Positions 53,287-61,852 of a stretch of 64,000 nt of DNA are shown in pieces; position 1 is the first letter of the stretch; each line of letters starts with the position of its first letter. Made by a program: the position numbers and the translations under genes. The stretch spans positions 11,687 through 75,686 of the forward strand of contig CAMTWO010000016.1 of the NCBI GenBank assembly GCA_947085405.1, given 5' to 3'. A model generated the notes under the pieces. It was not told the DNA's origin. It searched no databases and saw only the letters and a list, made by a program, of their open reading frames with translations. The stretch is from JASEGV01 sp947085405 (GTDB lineage: Bacteria > Bacteroidota > Ignavibacteria > UBA10030 > BY39).

Positions 53287-54456
53287 ATGAAATCGAAAAC
53301 TGAAACCGGCTTTTCAACAAAAGCAATTCACGCGGGACAAGAACCCGACCCAACTACTGGTGCCGTAATGACACCTGTCTATCTAACATCAACTTATGTG
53401 CAGGAAGAATTAGGCAAACATAAAGGTTACGAATACACGCGCGTCTCAAATCCGACGCGGACTGCCCTCGAGCAAAACATCGCGGCACTCGAAAACGGTA
53501 CCGAGGGAATGGCGTTCGGTTCAGGTATGGCTGCTATAGATTCTCTTTTCAGAATGCTGAACATCGGCGATCATGTTATCATCTCGCACAATGTTTATGG
53601 CGGAACTTACCGCATTGCAAAAACGATTTGGGAAGATTTCAGATTGGAATTCGATTTTGTTGATACTACCAACATCGCAAATGTAAAAAAGGCGCTTAAG
53701 CAAAATACAAAAATGATCTTCATCGAAACACCTACTAATCCGACGATGGAAATTACCGACATTGCCGCGATAGCAAAATTAGCAAAAGCCGAAGGTGTTC
53801 TTTCGGTAGTTGATAATACTTTTGCAACACCATACTTACAACAGCCACTAAATTACGGAATCGATATCGTGATGCACAGTTTAACTAAATATCTGAACGG
53901 ACACAGCGATATGGTCGGCGGGATTGTAGTAACAAGCAACAAAAAAATTGCAGAGCGTTTACGATTTTTCCAAAAAGCTATCGGTAGTATTCTAAGCCCG
54001 TTCGATTCATGGTTGTGCTTGCGCGGAACTAAAACACTCGCAGTCAGAATGGAACATCACGGTAAAGCCGCTATGCAAGTGGCTCAATGGTTGGTAAAAC
54101 AAAAACAGGTAAAACAAGTTTATTATCCCGGACTCCCCTCCCATCCTCAATACAAATTAGCAAAGAAGCAGATGAAAAATTTTGGAGGAATGATTGCATT
54201 TGATTTAGGAAGTTTAGATGCAGCGAAAAAATTTTTGAAGAAAGTCCGTTTGTGTGCACTTGCCGAAAGTTTAGGCGGAGTCGAATCGCTTATCTCGCAT
54301 CCTGCTACAATGACGCACGCATCAATCCCACCCGAACAGCGCAAGAAAATCGGTGTAACTGATGGCTTGGTTAGAATTTCAGTAGGACTTGAAGACGTGA
54401 ATGATATTATTGATGATTTAAAAAATGCGATGTTGTATGGTAGGTCGGATTTTTAA
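53287..54456 (+). CDS. Cystathionine gamma-synthase/lyase (Cys/Met metabolism PLP enzyme)
   Basis: 389 residues. PLP fold-I transsulfuration enzyme: TKAIHAGQEPDPTTGAV, YEYTRVSNPTRTALE, FIETPTNPTMEI and the PLP lysine in HSLTKYLNGHSDMVGG. Synthase and lyase cannot be told apart by eye; next to a cystathionine beta-synthase a gamma-lyase is plausible. AAAGG precedes the ATG. The last codons (RSDF, stop) lie in a GTCGGATT/AATCCGAC palindrome. Confidence 0.92.
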   Translation: MKSKTETGFSTKAIHAGQEPDPTTGAVMTPVYLTSTYVQEELGKHKGYEYTRVSNPTRTALEQNIAALENGTEGMAFGSGMAAIDSLFRMLNIGDHVIISHNVYGGTYRIAKTIWEDFRLEFDFVDTTNIANVKKALKQNTKMIFIETPTNPTMEITDIAAIAKLAKAEGVLSVVDNTFATPYLQQPLNYGIDIVMHSLTKYLNGHSDMVGGIVVTSNKKIAERLRFFQKAIGSILSPFDSWLCLRGTKTLAVRMEHHGKAAMQVAQWLVKQKQVKQVYYPGLPSHPQYKLAKKQMKNFGGMIAFDLGSLDAAKKFLKKVRLCALAESLGGVESLISHPATMTHASIPPEQRKKIGVTDGLVRISVGLEDVNDIIDDLKNAMLYGRSDF

Positions 54457-54521
54457 TCCGACTTACTGCTCACCGCAGCGGATTTGCGAACCTGCGTGCC
54501 GAAGTGCCTTCGGCACGCAGG
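54444..54521. repeat. Palindromes after the transsulfuration gene
   Basis: GTCGGATT-ttt-AATCCGAC (54444-54462) overlaps the stop codon of the preceding gene, and CCTGCGTGCCGAAG-tgc-CTTCGGCACGCAGG (54491-54521) is a perfect 14-bp-arm palindrome. They mark the left edge of the cassette array; the first may also act as a weak terminator. Confidence 0.65.
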
Positions 54522-54635
54522 CAGGCTATCAAATGACACATTCTCTGTGAGCAAAACGGTGGAACGAGCACAACGGATTCTTTCACCAAGTTTTAACATA
54601 GCCTTATCAAATGTGCGAGTGTCGTTGTTTGCCGT

Positions 54636-54652
54636 GTTAGCCGCAGCGCAGC
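54636..54652 (-). other. Left core (R'') of the attC of the 223-residue-protein cassette
   Basis: On the plus strand GTTAGCCGCAGCGCAGC, matching 15 of 17 bases the start of the same cassette, GTTAGGCGCAACGCAGC (minus strand, 55442-55426). It lies about 90 bp past the gene's stop. The far end of this site, toward 54560, could not be fixed. Confidence 0.6.
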
Positions 54653-54735
54653 GAAACGAAAAGGAAAATGATGCGCTAAGTTCATCTGTGAGATTCTTCG
54701 AAAGATTGAGCCTTGATGTAATCGAGAAACTCTCG

Positions 54736-55407
54736 TCAAAGTTTGCTCGTCATCGGGTTGTAGACTGAATTGCCGCTTACCATACCGGATAATCCGTGTA
54801 GGAGTCCACGCCTTTCGAGTTCAGCAAGAACGACTTCCTTGAAATCAGGGTCTTTTGCAATTTCGGGGTAAGCTTGATTCAGGACTTCGATCCTTGCGGC
54901 TGTATAGAAGTCATTGGGTTTGCGATTCCGTCGTTTGAACCATTCAAGTGGGTTGCTGTAGAGAAGAAGTACCAGCACTTGGTTAATAGTCAACTCATCG
55001 ACGAGCCGCAAGAAAAATGTCTGTTTATCCAATTCTGGTGGTGTCGGAGACCCAGCGGAAACAATTGCATTTGCGAGCAAACGTCTTTTTTCATATTGAT
55101 GGGTTCGCAGTGCTACATCGGTCGCTCGGTGAAGGATGGTGATGAACTCGTTGTTCTCGGCAAGCTTCTCAGGAGTCAAGCCATCGACTTTCTGGCTGAG
55201 TTCACGAAAAGCCCTTTCGAGCTCTGCAAACCATTCGGTGCGTCGTTTTTCTATGGGAAGTAGATAGCAGTAGTCAACGACTTCGGCTAAGAAGGAGCCC
55301 AAGACCGGTATAGAACCAGACGTAGCCCTTGTGAGTCTCTTGAGTACGTCTGCAGCCTTGTCTTTGCTGCCTTCGGTTGGAAGGTCAGGGAGCTTGGGAT
55401 TGGTCAT
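54736..55407 (-). CDS. Cassette-encoded protein of unknown function
   Basis: 223 residues, unlike anything I recognise. N-terminal polar stretch, then GSIPVLGSFLAEVVDYCYLLPIEKRRTEWFAELERAF, cited in part (PVLGSFLAEVVDYCYLL; RRTEWFAELERAF), helical middle, and a C-terminus ending NSVYNPMTSKL. Mostly helical and soluble. The base composition is richer in G+C than the his operon. It begins 35 bp after a cassette boundary, the usual spacing for a cassette gene. The hydrophobic ~25-45 segment might touch a membrane. Confidence 0.7.
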   Translation of the reverse strand: MTNPKLPDLPTEGSKDKAADVLKRLTRATSGSIPVLGSFLAEVVDYCYLLPIEKRRTEWFAELERAFRELSQKVDGLTPEKLAENNEFITILHRATDVALRTHQYEKRRLLANAIVSAGSPTPPELDKQTFFLRLVDELTINQVLVLLLYSNPLEWFKRRNRKPNDFYTAARIEVLNQAYPEIAKDPDFKEVVLAELERRGLLHGLSGMVSGNSVYNPMTSKL

Positions 55408-55434
55408 TTGCGACTATTTGGTTGAGCTGCGTTG

Positions 55435-55638
55435 CGCCTAACGGCGGGCGGATGAGCGAAGTGTCCCCCCGCAGGGGGACATTTATGCTTCAGCTCAACG
55501 AGTTGAGTTGTCAACCGTTCATCCGTTTGATAGCCGAAGTGCCGCTTCGTATTTCTAATATATTTTATAGTAATCATAACTTTTTATTTACAGGCTGAAG
55601 CCCCGCTGTTAGCGGGGCTCATCCGCCCGCCGATAGCC
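55435..55638 (-). mobile_element. attC-like recombination site, long form
   Basis: Outer cores CGCCTAAC (55435-55442, minus: GTTAGGCG) and GATAGCC; the stem GGCGGGCGGATGAGC (55443-55457) pairs with GCTCATCCGCCCGCC (55617-55631), all 15 bp. The large loop holds TCCCCC/GGGGGA and CCCCGCT/AGCGGGG hairpins. The first 165 bp recur at 63857-64000. At 204 bp it is longer than most attC sites (roughly 60-140 bp). Confidence 0.6.
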
Positions 55639-55684
55639 AAAATGTTCCGCCGAAGGCGGAAAGCGAAGCGGCATTTTGGCTATC
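55632..55684. mobile_element. Geneless 53-bp element between two attC-like sites
   Basis: GATAGCCAAAATG (55632-55644) and CATTTTGGCTATC (55672-55684) are perfect 13-bp inverted arms around a TTCCGCC-gaa-GGCGGAA palindrome. It reads as an empty cassette whose start and left core match each other exactly. The core shows GATAGCC where GTTAGCC would be expected, a change at the conserved GTT that may freeze the site. Confidence 0.45.
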
Positions 55685-55811
55685 GGTTTGCGGCTTGGCG
55701 AAGGGCGGGATTTTTAGCACTAAAGTTCATACGAAGCACAAATGTTTGTTTTAGCACAAATGTTTCTACGAAGCACGTCAACCCGCCTTTTGCCAAACCG
55801 CTGTTACCTGC
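55678..55811 (-). mobile_element. attC-like site ending the his cassette
   Basis: Minus strand: GCAGGTAAC (55811-55803) then CGGTTTG, TTGGC, GGCGGG, a loop with two ACATTTGTGC repeats, and CCCGCC, GCCAA, CAAACCG, GATAGCC. The arms pair in order with an unpaired GCCG in the right arm, like the extrahelical bases of attC. GCAGGTAAC is the exact inverse complement of the cassette's own start (62954-62962). Confidence 0.6.
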
Positions 55812-56403
55812 TGGGCTTTTTTGATCGTAATGCCAGTATTTCTTCTACGTTTTCAAGTTTGAGATTTTTTGCTTTAAGTAAAATTAAAAAATGATACAGT
55901 AAGTCTGCCGCTTCATTTTTAAATAATTCTACGTTGTCATCCTTTGCCTCTATTACTAATTCAACAGCTTCTTCACCAACTTTTTGAGCAACTTTATTAA
56001 TCCCTTTTTTAAATAGTTTATTGGTGTAAGATTTTTCGTTATTTTCATCAATTTGTTTCGAAATAGTTTCTTCTAATTCATATAAGAAACCTTTGCTCAT
56101 ATTTTCCCCAAAACAACTAACAGCTCCTGAATGGCAGGTTGGACCATTCGGGTCAACTTTAATTAATATAGAATCATTGTCGCAATCAATTTTCATATCT
56201 TTTACTATTAGAATATTTCCTGAAGTTTCACCTTTTGTCCAAAGTCTGTTTTTACTGCGACTAAAAAAAGTAACCTTATTTTCGGCTTTTGTTTTTATAA
56301 AGGCATCTTCATTCATATATCCCAACATAAGAACTTGTTGGTTCATATAATTTTGGATAACTACTGGAACTAATCCATTTGACTTATTAAAATCTATATT
56401 CAT
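55804..56403 (-). CDS. hisI: Bifunctional phosphoribosyl-AMP cyclohydrolase / phosphoribosyl-ATP pyrophosphatase
   Basis: 199 residues. HisI domain first (about 1-110) with CHSGAVSCFGENMSKGF, then HisE (about 115-199) with KVGEEAVELVIEAKDDN and EAADLLYHFLILL. It carries out steps 2 and 3 of histidine synthesis. Overlaps hisF by 4 nt. The last residues (KKPSR) and the stop codon are encoded by the core of a recombination site (GCAGGTAAC), so its C-terminal end is shared with the cassette boundary. Confidence 0.95.
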   Translation of the reverse strand: MNIDFNKSNGLVPVVIQNYMNQQVLMLGYMNEDAFIKTKAENKVTFFSRSKNRLWTKGETSGNILIVKDMKIDCDNDSILIKVDPNGPTCHSGAVSCFGENMSKGFLYELEETISKQIDENNEKSYTNKLFKKGINKVAQKVGEEAVELVIEAKDDNVELFKNEAADLLYHFLILLKAKNLKLENVEEILALRSKKPSR

Positions 56404-57152
56404 CTTATTGGTATGTTTTGAGTTTTTAAATAATTTTTTAATTCAGGAATTGAAATTTCACCAAAGTGAAAAACGCTTGCAGCTAATGCACCACTCGCTT
56501 TTGTTTGCTCGAATACATTTTTGAAATGCTCTCTTGCACCTGCTCCACCGGATGCAATTACAGGGATGTTCACGGCCTTGCTAATTAAATTTGTAATATC
56601 AATTTCAAATCCATTTTTTGTGCCATCGTTATTCATGGAAGTCAATAATATTTCGCCAGCTCCAAGTTCCTCTGTTTTTTTTGCCCATTCAATCGCTTTT
56701 AATTGTGTTGGCACTTTCCCTCCGTTTACATAAACAAGCCACTCATTTGTTTCTAATTTGGTGTCTATTGCAACTACCACACATTGATTACCAAACTCTC
56801 TTGCAATTTCCGAAATAAGTTCTGGTCGTTTTACTGCAGAAGAATTTATACTTACTTTATCAGCACCAGCTTTAATAATTAAAGAAACATCTTCAATAGA
56901 ATTTATTCCACCACCAACAGTAAATGGGATGTTTATTTCCTGAGAAATTTTCTCAACCAAATCTACCAGAGTTTTTCTTTTTTCAATGGTTGCTGTTATA
57001 TCCAAAAAAACCAATTCATCTGCTCCTTCAGCTACATATTTTTTTGCTAACTCAATTGGATTTCCAGCATCTCGGATATCAATAAAATTAACCCCTTTTA
57101 CTGTTCGCCCATCCTTGATATCCAAACAAGGAATAATTCTTTTTTTTAACAT
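56400..57152 (-). CDS. hisF: Imidazole glycerol phosphate synthase, cyclase subunit
   Basis: 250 residues, (beta/alpha)8 barrel. LDIKDGRTVKGVNF and the first catalytic Asp (IPCLDIKDG), GGGINSIEDV and SGGAGAREHF show the two half-barrel phosphate sites; the second catalytic Asp sits in VVAIDTK. With HisH it makes IGP and AICAR from PRFAR and ammonia. Overlaps hisA by 7 nt and hisI by 4 nt. Confidence 0.97.
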   Translation of the reverse strand: MLKKRIIPCLDIKDGRTVKGVNFIDIRDAGNPIELAKKYVAEGADELVFLDITATIEKRKTLVDLVEKISQEINIPFTVGGGINSIEDVSLIIKAGADKVSINSSAVKRPELISEIAREFGNQCVVVAIDTKLETNEWLVYVNGGKVPTQLKAIEWAKKTEELGAGEILLTSMNNDGTKNGFEIDITNLISKAVNIPVIASGGAGAREHFKNVFEQTKASGALAASVFHFGEISIPELKNYLKTQNIPIR

Positions 57153-57859
57153 AACTTACTCAATTCTTTTAACGTTATTTTATTTTCATAAATGGCTTTA
57201 CCCACAATAGCTGCTTCACACCCCGTTTTTTTTAATAAAATCAAATCATTTAAACGAGATACACCACCACTTGCAATTAATTTAATTTTTGTTTCTTTAA
57301 TTATTTCAAGATACAATTCATTCGATGTTCCTTGTAGCATACCATCTTTACTGATGTCCGTACTTATTACATATTTAATTCCTTTTTGCTCATATTCCTT
57401 TATAAAATCAATTACATCTAATTCCGAACTGTTTAGCCAGCCGTGTGTTGCTATTTTTCTGTTGTTACAATCGGCTCCTAATATAATTTTATCTGGTCCG
57501 TAAATTTTTAACCATTCCATAAAAAGTGTTGGATTAGTAACTGCAATACTTCCACCGGTTATTTGGGATGCACCGTTTTCAAAAGCAATTTTTAAATCTT
57601 CGTTACTTTTTAATCCTCCACCAAAATCAACTTTCAAAATTGTTTTGGTAGTGATATCATTTAACACTTTATGATTAATTATTTTTTCTGATTTAGCACC
57701 ATCAAGATCCACTAAATGCAAATACTCAATGCCATTTGCTTCAAACGCTTTAGCAACTTCCAAAGGGTTTTCATTATAGATTTTTTGTGTTGCATAATCT
57801 CCTTGAGATAGTCGAACACATTTGCCATCGATAATATCAATAGCCGGAATTATTCTCAT
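57146..57859 (-). CDS. hisA: ProFAR isomerase
   Basis: 237 residues, (beta/alpha)8 barrel paralogous to HisF. IIPAIDIIDGKCVRLSQGDY opens the barrel; KVDFGGGLKSNEDL and IASGGVSRLNDL are phosphate sites; the catalytic acids are in PAIDI and STDISKDGMLQG. Isomerises ProFAR to PRFAR, step 4. Overlaps hisH by 4 nt and hisF by 7 nt. Confidence 0.96.
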   Translation of the reverse strand: MRIIPAIDIIDGKCVRLSQGDYATQKIYNENPLEVAKAFEANGIEYLHLVDLDGAKSEKIINHKVLNDITTKTILKVDFGGGLKSNEDLKIAFENGASQITGGSIAVTNPTLFMEWLKIYGPDKIILGADCNNRKIATHGWLNSSELDVIDFIKEYEQKGIKYVISTDISKDGMLQGTSNELYLEIIKETKIKLIASGGVSRLNDLILLKKTGCEAAIVGKAIYENKITLKELSKLC

Positions 57860-58434
57860 AGTTCTAAAAAGTTTTTTAAAATTAGTTCTCCTACACCAGC
57901 CGATTTTTCTGGGTGAAACTGGGTAGCATAAAAATTATTTTTTTGCATTGCAGCAGCAAAAGGTAAAATGTAATCACAAACAGCTGAAGTATCATTAGTG
58001 ATTTCAGCATAATAACTATGTACAAAATAAACATTGTCATCATTCTTAATTCCATTAAATAAATCACCTTGCATTCTACTTAAACTATTCCATCCCATGT
58101 GAGGAACTAATTCCAATGGAGGGAATTTTTTCACTTTTGAATCAAATATTCCCATACAGTTAGTATCTCCTTCTTCTGAATACATACACATCAATTGCTG
58201 CCCCAAACAAATTCCTAAAACAGGTTGCTTTAAGGATTTTATTAAACTATCCAACTGATATCTATTTAAATATTCCATAGCCGAACTCGCTTCACCAACA
58301 CCAGGAAAAATAACTTTTTTGGCAGCATCTATTTTTTCTTTATCATCCGTTACGATACAATCAAATCCAAGTCTTCGAACAGTATTTTCAACTGACTTAA
58401 CATTACCCGCATTGTATTTTATTATTGCTATCAT
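57856..58434 (-). CDS. hisH: Imidazole glycerol phosphate synthase, glutaminase subunit
   Basis: 192 residues, class I glutamine amidotransferase. Nucleophile elbow LGICLGQQLMC (Cys76), oxyanion PGVGEASSAM, and the His-Glu pair in ATQFHPEKSAG. Supplies ammonia to HisF. Overlaps hisB and hisA by 4 nt each. Confidence 0.96.
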   Translation of the reverse strand: MIAIIKYNAGNVKSVENTVRRLGFDCIVTDDKEKIDAAKKVIFPGVGEASSAMEYLNRYQLDSLIKSLKQPVLGICLGQQLMCMYSEEGDTNCMGIFDSKVKKFPPLELVPHMGWNSLSRMQGDLFNGIKNDDNVYFVHSYYAEITNDTSAVCDYILPFAAAMQKNNFYATQFHPEKSAGVGELILKNFLEL

Positions 58435-59522
58435 AAGCTTCCTTTTGTACTTGGTATAGAAAAATTATTTGTTTTACTGATTGCCATTTTTATTGCCTTT
58501 GCAAAAGCTTTAAAAATGGATTCTATTTTGTGGTGTTCGTTTTCTCCTTCAGCTTTAATATTCAAATTGCATTTTGCATTATCGCTGAACGATTTAAAAA
58601 AATGCATAAACATTTCTGCTGGCATCTCACCAATTTTTTCACGCTTAAATTCTGCATCCCACACAAGCCACGGTCTTCCACCAAAGTCTATTGCAACCTG
58701 CGCCAAACAATCGTCCATAGGTAATAAAAAGCCATAACGTTCAATACTTTTTTTGCTTCCTAATGCTTTTATAAATGCATCTCCTAATGTAATAGCAACA
58801 TCTTCGATAGTGTGGTGTTCATCAATTAGTAAATCGCCATTTACATTTATTGATAAATCTATGTTAGCATGTTTAGCAATCTGTTCCAACATGTGATCAA
58901 AAAAACCTAAGCCTGTTGAAATAGAACTTTTCCCTGAACCATCTAAATTAATTTCCACTTCAATAGTTGTTTCAGAAGTATTGCGAATTAACTTTGATTT
59001 TCTTGACTCTGATTTTAAAAGTTGATAAATATCTGACCAGCTTTTTGTAATTAAAATTGCATCCTCATTTTTTTCTTCACTTAAATAAATTGATTTGCAA
59101 TTCAACTTTTTAGCTAGTTGTATATCAGTTAATCTATCGCCTATAACAAACGAATTTTCAATATCATAGTTACCTTTAATATAATGCGTAAGCATCGCTA
59201 TTCCTGGCTTACGTGTTGGTAAATTTTCATCAGGGAATGATTTATCAATTAGAATTTCATAAAATTCAATTCCTTCATTTTTGAATGCCTGAATAATTTT
59301 GTTTTGTGTTGGCCAAAATGTTTCTTCCGGAAACGATGCAGTTCCTAATCCATCCTGATTAGTAACCATTACCAATACATAGTCTAACTCTTTTGCAATT
59401 TTTGAAAGTGATTGAAATACTCCTGGATAATATTCCAGTTTTTCTAAACTATCTAACTGGAAATTTATTGATGGTTCAATAACCAATGTTCCATCTCTAT
59501 CTATAAATAGCACTTTTTTCAT
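58431..59522 (-). CDS. hisB: Bifunctional histidinol-phosphatase / imidazoleglycerol-phosphate dehydratase
   Basis: 363 residues: N-terminal HAD phosphatase (about 1-165; LFIDRDGTLVIEP, nucleophile Asp) fused to IGPD (about 168-363; HHTIEDVAITLGDAF and EHHKIESIFKAFAKA metal motifs). Steps 6 and 8. The fused form is typical of Bacteroidota and enterobacteria. Lies 1 nt after the hisC stop. Confidence 0.96.
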   Translation of the reverse strand: MKKVLFIDRDGTLVIEPSINFQLDSLEKLEYYPGVFQSLSKIAKELDYVLVMVTNQDGLGTASFPEETFWPTQNKIIQAFKNEGIEFYEILIDKSFPDENLPTRKPGIAMLTHYIKGNYDIENSFVIGDRLTDIQLAKKLNCKSIYLSEEKNEDAILITKSWSDIYQLLKSESRKSKLIRNTSETTIEVEINLDGSGKSSISTGLGFFDHMLEQIAKHANIDLSINVNGDLLIDEHHTIEDVAITLGDAFIKALGSKKSIERYGFLLPMDDCLAQVAIDFGGRPWLVWDAEFKREKIGEMPAEMFMHFFKSFSDNAKCNLNIKAEGENEHHKIESIFKAFAKAIKMAISKTNNFSIPSTKGSL

Positions 59523-59523
59523 T

Positions 59524-60543
59524 TTAATTGTTTTTTAATGCATTAATAAGTTTTATGTTTTCTTCTGGAGTACCTACCGTTATTCTGATACAGTTCTTCA
59601 CTAAACTATTTCTATTACGTGTAATCACTTTTTGTGAAACAAGGTTGTTGTATGTTTTGTTTGCATCCAATGTTTCAATCAATATAAAATTCGCATCTGA
59701 TGGAAATACTTTTTTTACACAAGATATAAAATTTAATTCATTTTCTAACCATAATTTTTGTTCTAAAATGATTGCTTTTTTTTCTGCGAACTCTTTATAG
59801 TTTTCTAGTGCTTGTAATGCAGCTTCCTGATTAAGTTCACTTACATTGTAAGGCGCTTTTACTTTATTGAATAAAGAAATGATTTTACTATTCGAATAAG
59901 CTGTTCCAACTCTTGCAGCAGCCAAGCCCCATGCCTTACTAAATGTTTGTAATACAATTAAGTTTGGATACCTTTCTGTTTTAGAAATAAATGAATCCTT
60001 TTCACTGAAGTCAATATAGGCTTCATCAACAATTACAACACCATTAAATTGTTCCAAAATCCAATCAATATTTTTGAGAATATTTCCAGTTGGATTATTA
60101 GGAGAGCAAATCAAGATGAGTTTTAAATATTTATCATTCATATAAATTTCTAATGCATTAAAATCTATTTGAAACTCTTCGATTAATGGAATTTTTATCA
60201 ATTCAACATTATTTATTTCTGCCGATACATCATACATTCCATAGGTTGGTGAAAACGTTAAAGCTTTATCTTTCCTTGGCTCACAAAATATTCGAAACGA
60301 TAAATCAATAACTTCATCACTACCATTGCCAATAAAAATATTTTGAGTTGGAATAGATTTTAATTCACTTAATTTATTTTTTAATTTTTTCTGTTGTGGG
60401 TCGGGATAACGATTGAGTGTTCCATAAGGATTTTCATTCGCATCTAAAAACACTCCATCTTTACCGGAAAACTCATCTCTTGCACTCGAGTATGGCTTTA
60501 AGTTGAGTATATTTTTTCTTACACTATTTTCTAGTTGAAACAT
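59524..60543 (-). CDS. hisC: Histidinol-phosphate aminotransferase
   Basis: 339 residues, PLP fold I. LDANENPYGTL, ICSPNNPTGN, VVDEAYIDF and the PLP lysine in TFSKAWGLAAARVG. Converts imidazole-acetol phosphate to histidinol phosphate, step 7. Overlaps the hisD stop by 20 nt and is followed by hisB after 1 nt. Confidence 0.95.
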   Translation of the reverse strand: MFQLENSVRKNILNLKPYSSARDEFSGKDGVFLDANENPYGTLNRYPDPQQKKLKNKLSELKSIPTQNIFIGNGSDEVIDLSFRIFCEPRKDKALTFSPTYGMYDVSAEINNVELIKIPLIEEFQIDFNALEIYMNDKYLKLILICSPNNPTGNILKNIDWILEQFNGVVIVDEAYIDFSEKDSFISKTERYPNLIVLQTFSKAWGLAAARVGTAYSNSKIISLFNKVKAPYNVSELNQEAALQALENYKEFAEKKAIILEQKLWLENELNFISCVKKVFPSDANFILIETLDANKTYNNLVSQKVITRNRNSLVKNCIRITVGTPEENIKLINALKNN

Positions 60544-61825
60544 CTTGTATCTTTTTTAATCGCAGTGTTACTGCATTTTTGTGAGCAAATAATTGTTCGG
60601 CTTCAGCCATTAATTCAATAGCATGTCCAATGTTTTGTAATCCTTTTTTTGTTAATTCCTGAAAAGTAATTTTTTTTAAAAAACTATCTAACGATACACC
60701 GCTATATGATTTTGTAAATCCATTTGTTGGTAATGTATGGTTGGTACCACTTGCATAATCACCTGCACTTTCGCAACTGTAATTACCTATAAATACTGAA
60801 CCTGCATTTACTATTTTTGGAACTATTTTCTTCGGATTTTTAACTGCTAGTATTAAATGTTCGGGTGCATATTCATTGCTAAAATCAATGCATTCATCAA
60901 TACTTTTTAAAATAATTGCCTTACTGTTTTTTAATGCTTTTTCTGCAATCGTTTTTCTAGGCAATAACTTCACTTGTTTGTTTAATTCAATAATAGTTTC
61001 GGTAACTATTTTTTCATTGGTTGACAATAAAATTACTTGACTATCCGCTCCGTGTTCGGCTTGTGAAAGTAAATCAGACGCAACAAATTCTGGAATAGAT
61101 GTTTCATCTGCAATTATTAATACCTCACTTGGCCCTGCTGGCATATCAATAGCAACACCATTTGTTTGTGCTAATTGTTTTGCTGCAGTTACATATTGAT
61201 TTCCTGGTCCAAATATTTTATCAACTTTTGTAATGCTATTCGTCCCAAATGTCATCGCTGCAATTGCTTGAATACCTCCAACAGAAAATACCGAAGTGAT
61301 ACCAACTAAATTAGCTGCGTATAAAATAGCACGATTTATTTCGCCATTATTATTTGGTGGTGTACACAATATAATTTCTTTGCATCCTGCTATTTTTGCT
61401 GGTATCCCAAGCATCAATACTGTTGAGAACAAAGGTGCAGTTCCACCAGGAATATATATTCCGATTTTTTCAATACCTCTGTTTTCTCTCCAGCATTTTA
61501 CACCAATTGTAGTTTCAATAATTTTTGAAATTTCTTTTTGTGATGTGTGAAATTTTTCAATATTATTTTTTGCTAATTGAATTGCTAATTTTAATTCTTT
61601 CGAAAGTATTTTTGATGCCTCTGAAATTATTTCTTCACTTACTCGTAACGTTTTCAATTCAGTTTTATCAAAAAGAAAACTGTATTTTTTTACAGCAGAA
61701 TCTCCATTTATTTTAATGTCATTAAAAACCTTTTTTGCTAAGTCATTCAATTCTTCTCTTTCAATAACAGGCCTTTTAGCAAGCTTTTTCCAGTCTTTTT
61801 TATCTGGGTATTTTATTGTTTTCAT
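60524..61825 (-). CDS. hisD: Histidinol dehydrogenase
   Basis: 433 residues. GIYIPGGTAPLFSTVLMLGIP, FGPGNQYVTAAKQLA, and the zinc-ligand stretch SQAEHGADSQ, with EHLILAV later, are standard HisD. Oxidises histidinol to histidine with two NAD+, steps 9 and 10. Starts 27 nt after the hisG stop. Confidence 0.96.
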   Translation of the reverse strand: MKTIKYPDKKDWKKLAKRPVIEREELNDLAKKVFNDIKINGDSAVKKYSFLFDKTELKTLRVSEEIISEASKILSKELKLAIQLAKNNIEKFHTSQKEISKIIETTIGVKCWRENRGIEKIGIYIPGGTAPLFSTVLMLGIPAKIAGCKEIILCTPPNNNGEINRAILYAANLVGITSVFSVGGIQAIAAMTFGTNSITKVDKIFGPGNQYVTAAKQLAQTNGVAIDMPAGPSEVLIIADETSIPEFVASDLLSQAEHGADSQVILLSTNEKIVTETIIELNKQVKLLPRKTIAEKALKNSKAIILKSIDECIDFSNEYAPEHLILAVKNPKKIVPKIVNAGSVFIGNYSCESAGDYASGTNHTLPTNGFTKSYSGVSLDSFLKKITFQELTKKGLQNIGHAIELMAEAEQLFAHKNAVTLRLKKIQDVSTRK

Positions 61826-61852
61826 TCTATATTTTTTTTAATATTATCTAAA

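Noticed and set aside
54484..54768. Plus-strand open frame of 94 codons
   Set aside because: It crosses the cassette boundary and overlaps the opposite-strand gene; amino-acid content looks random.
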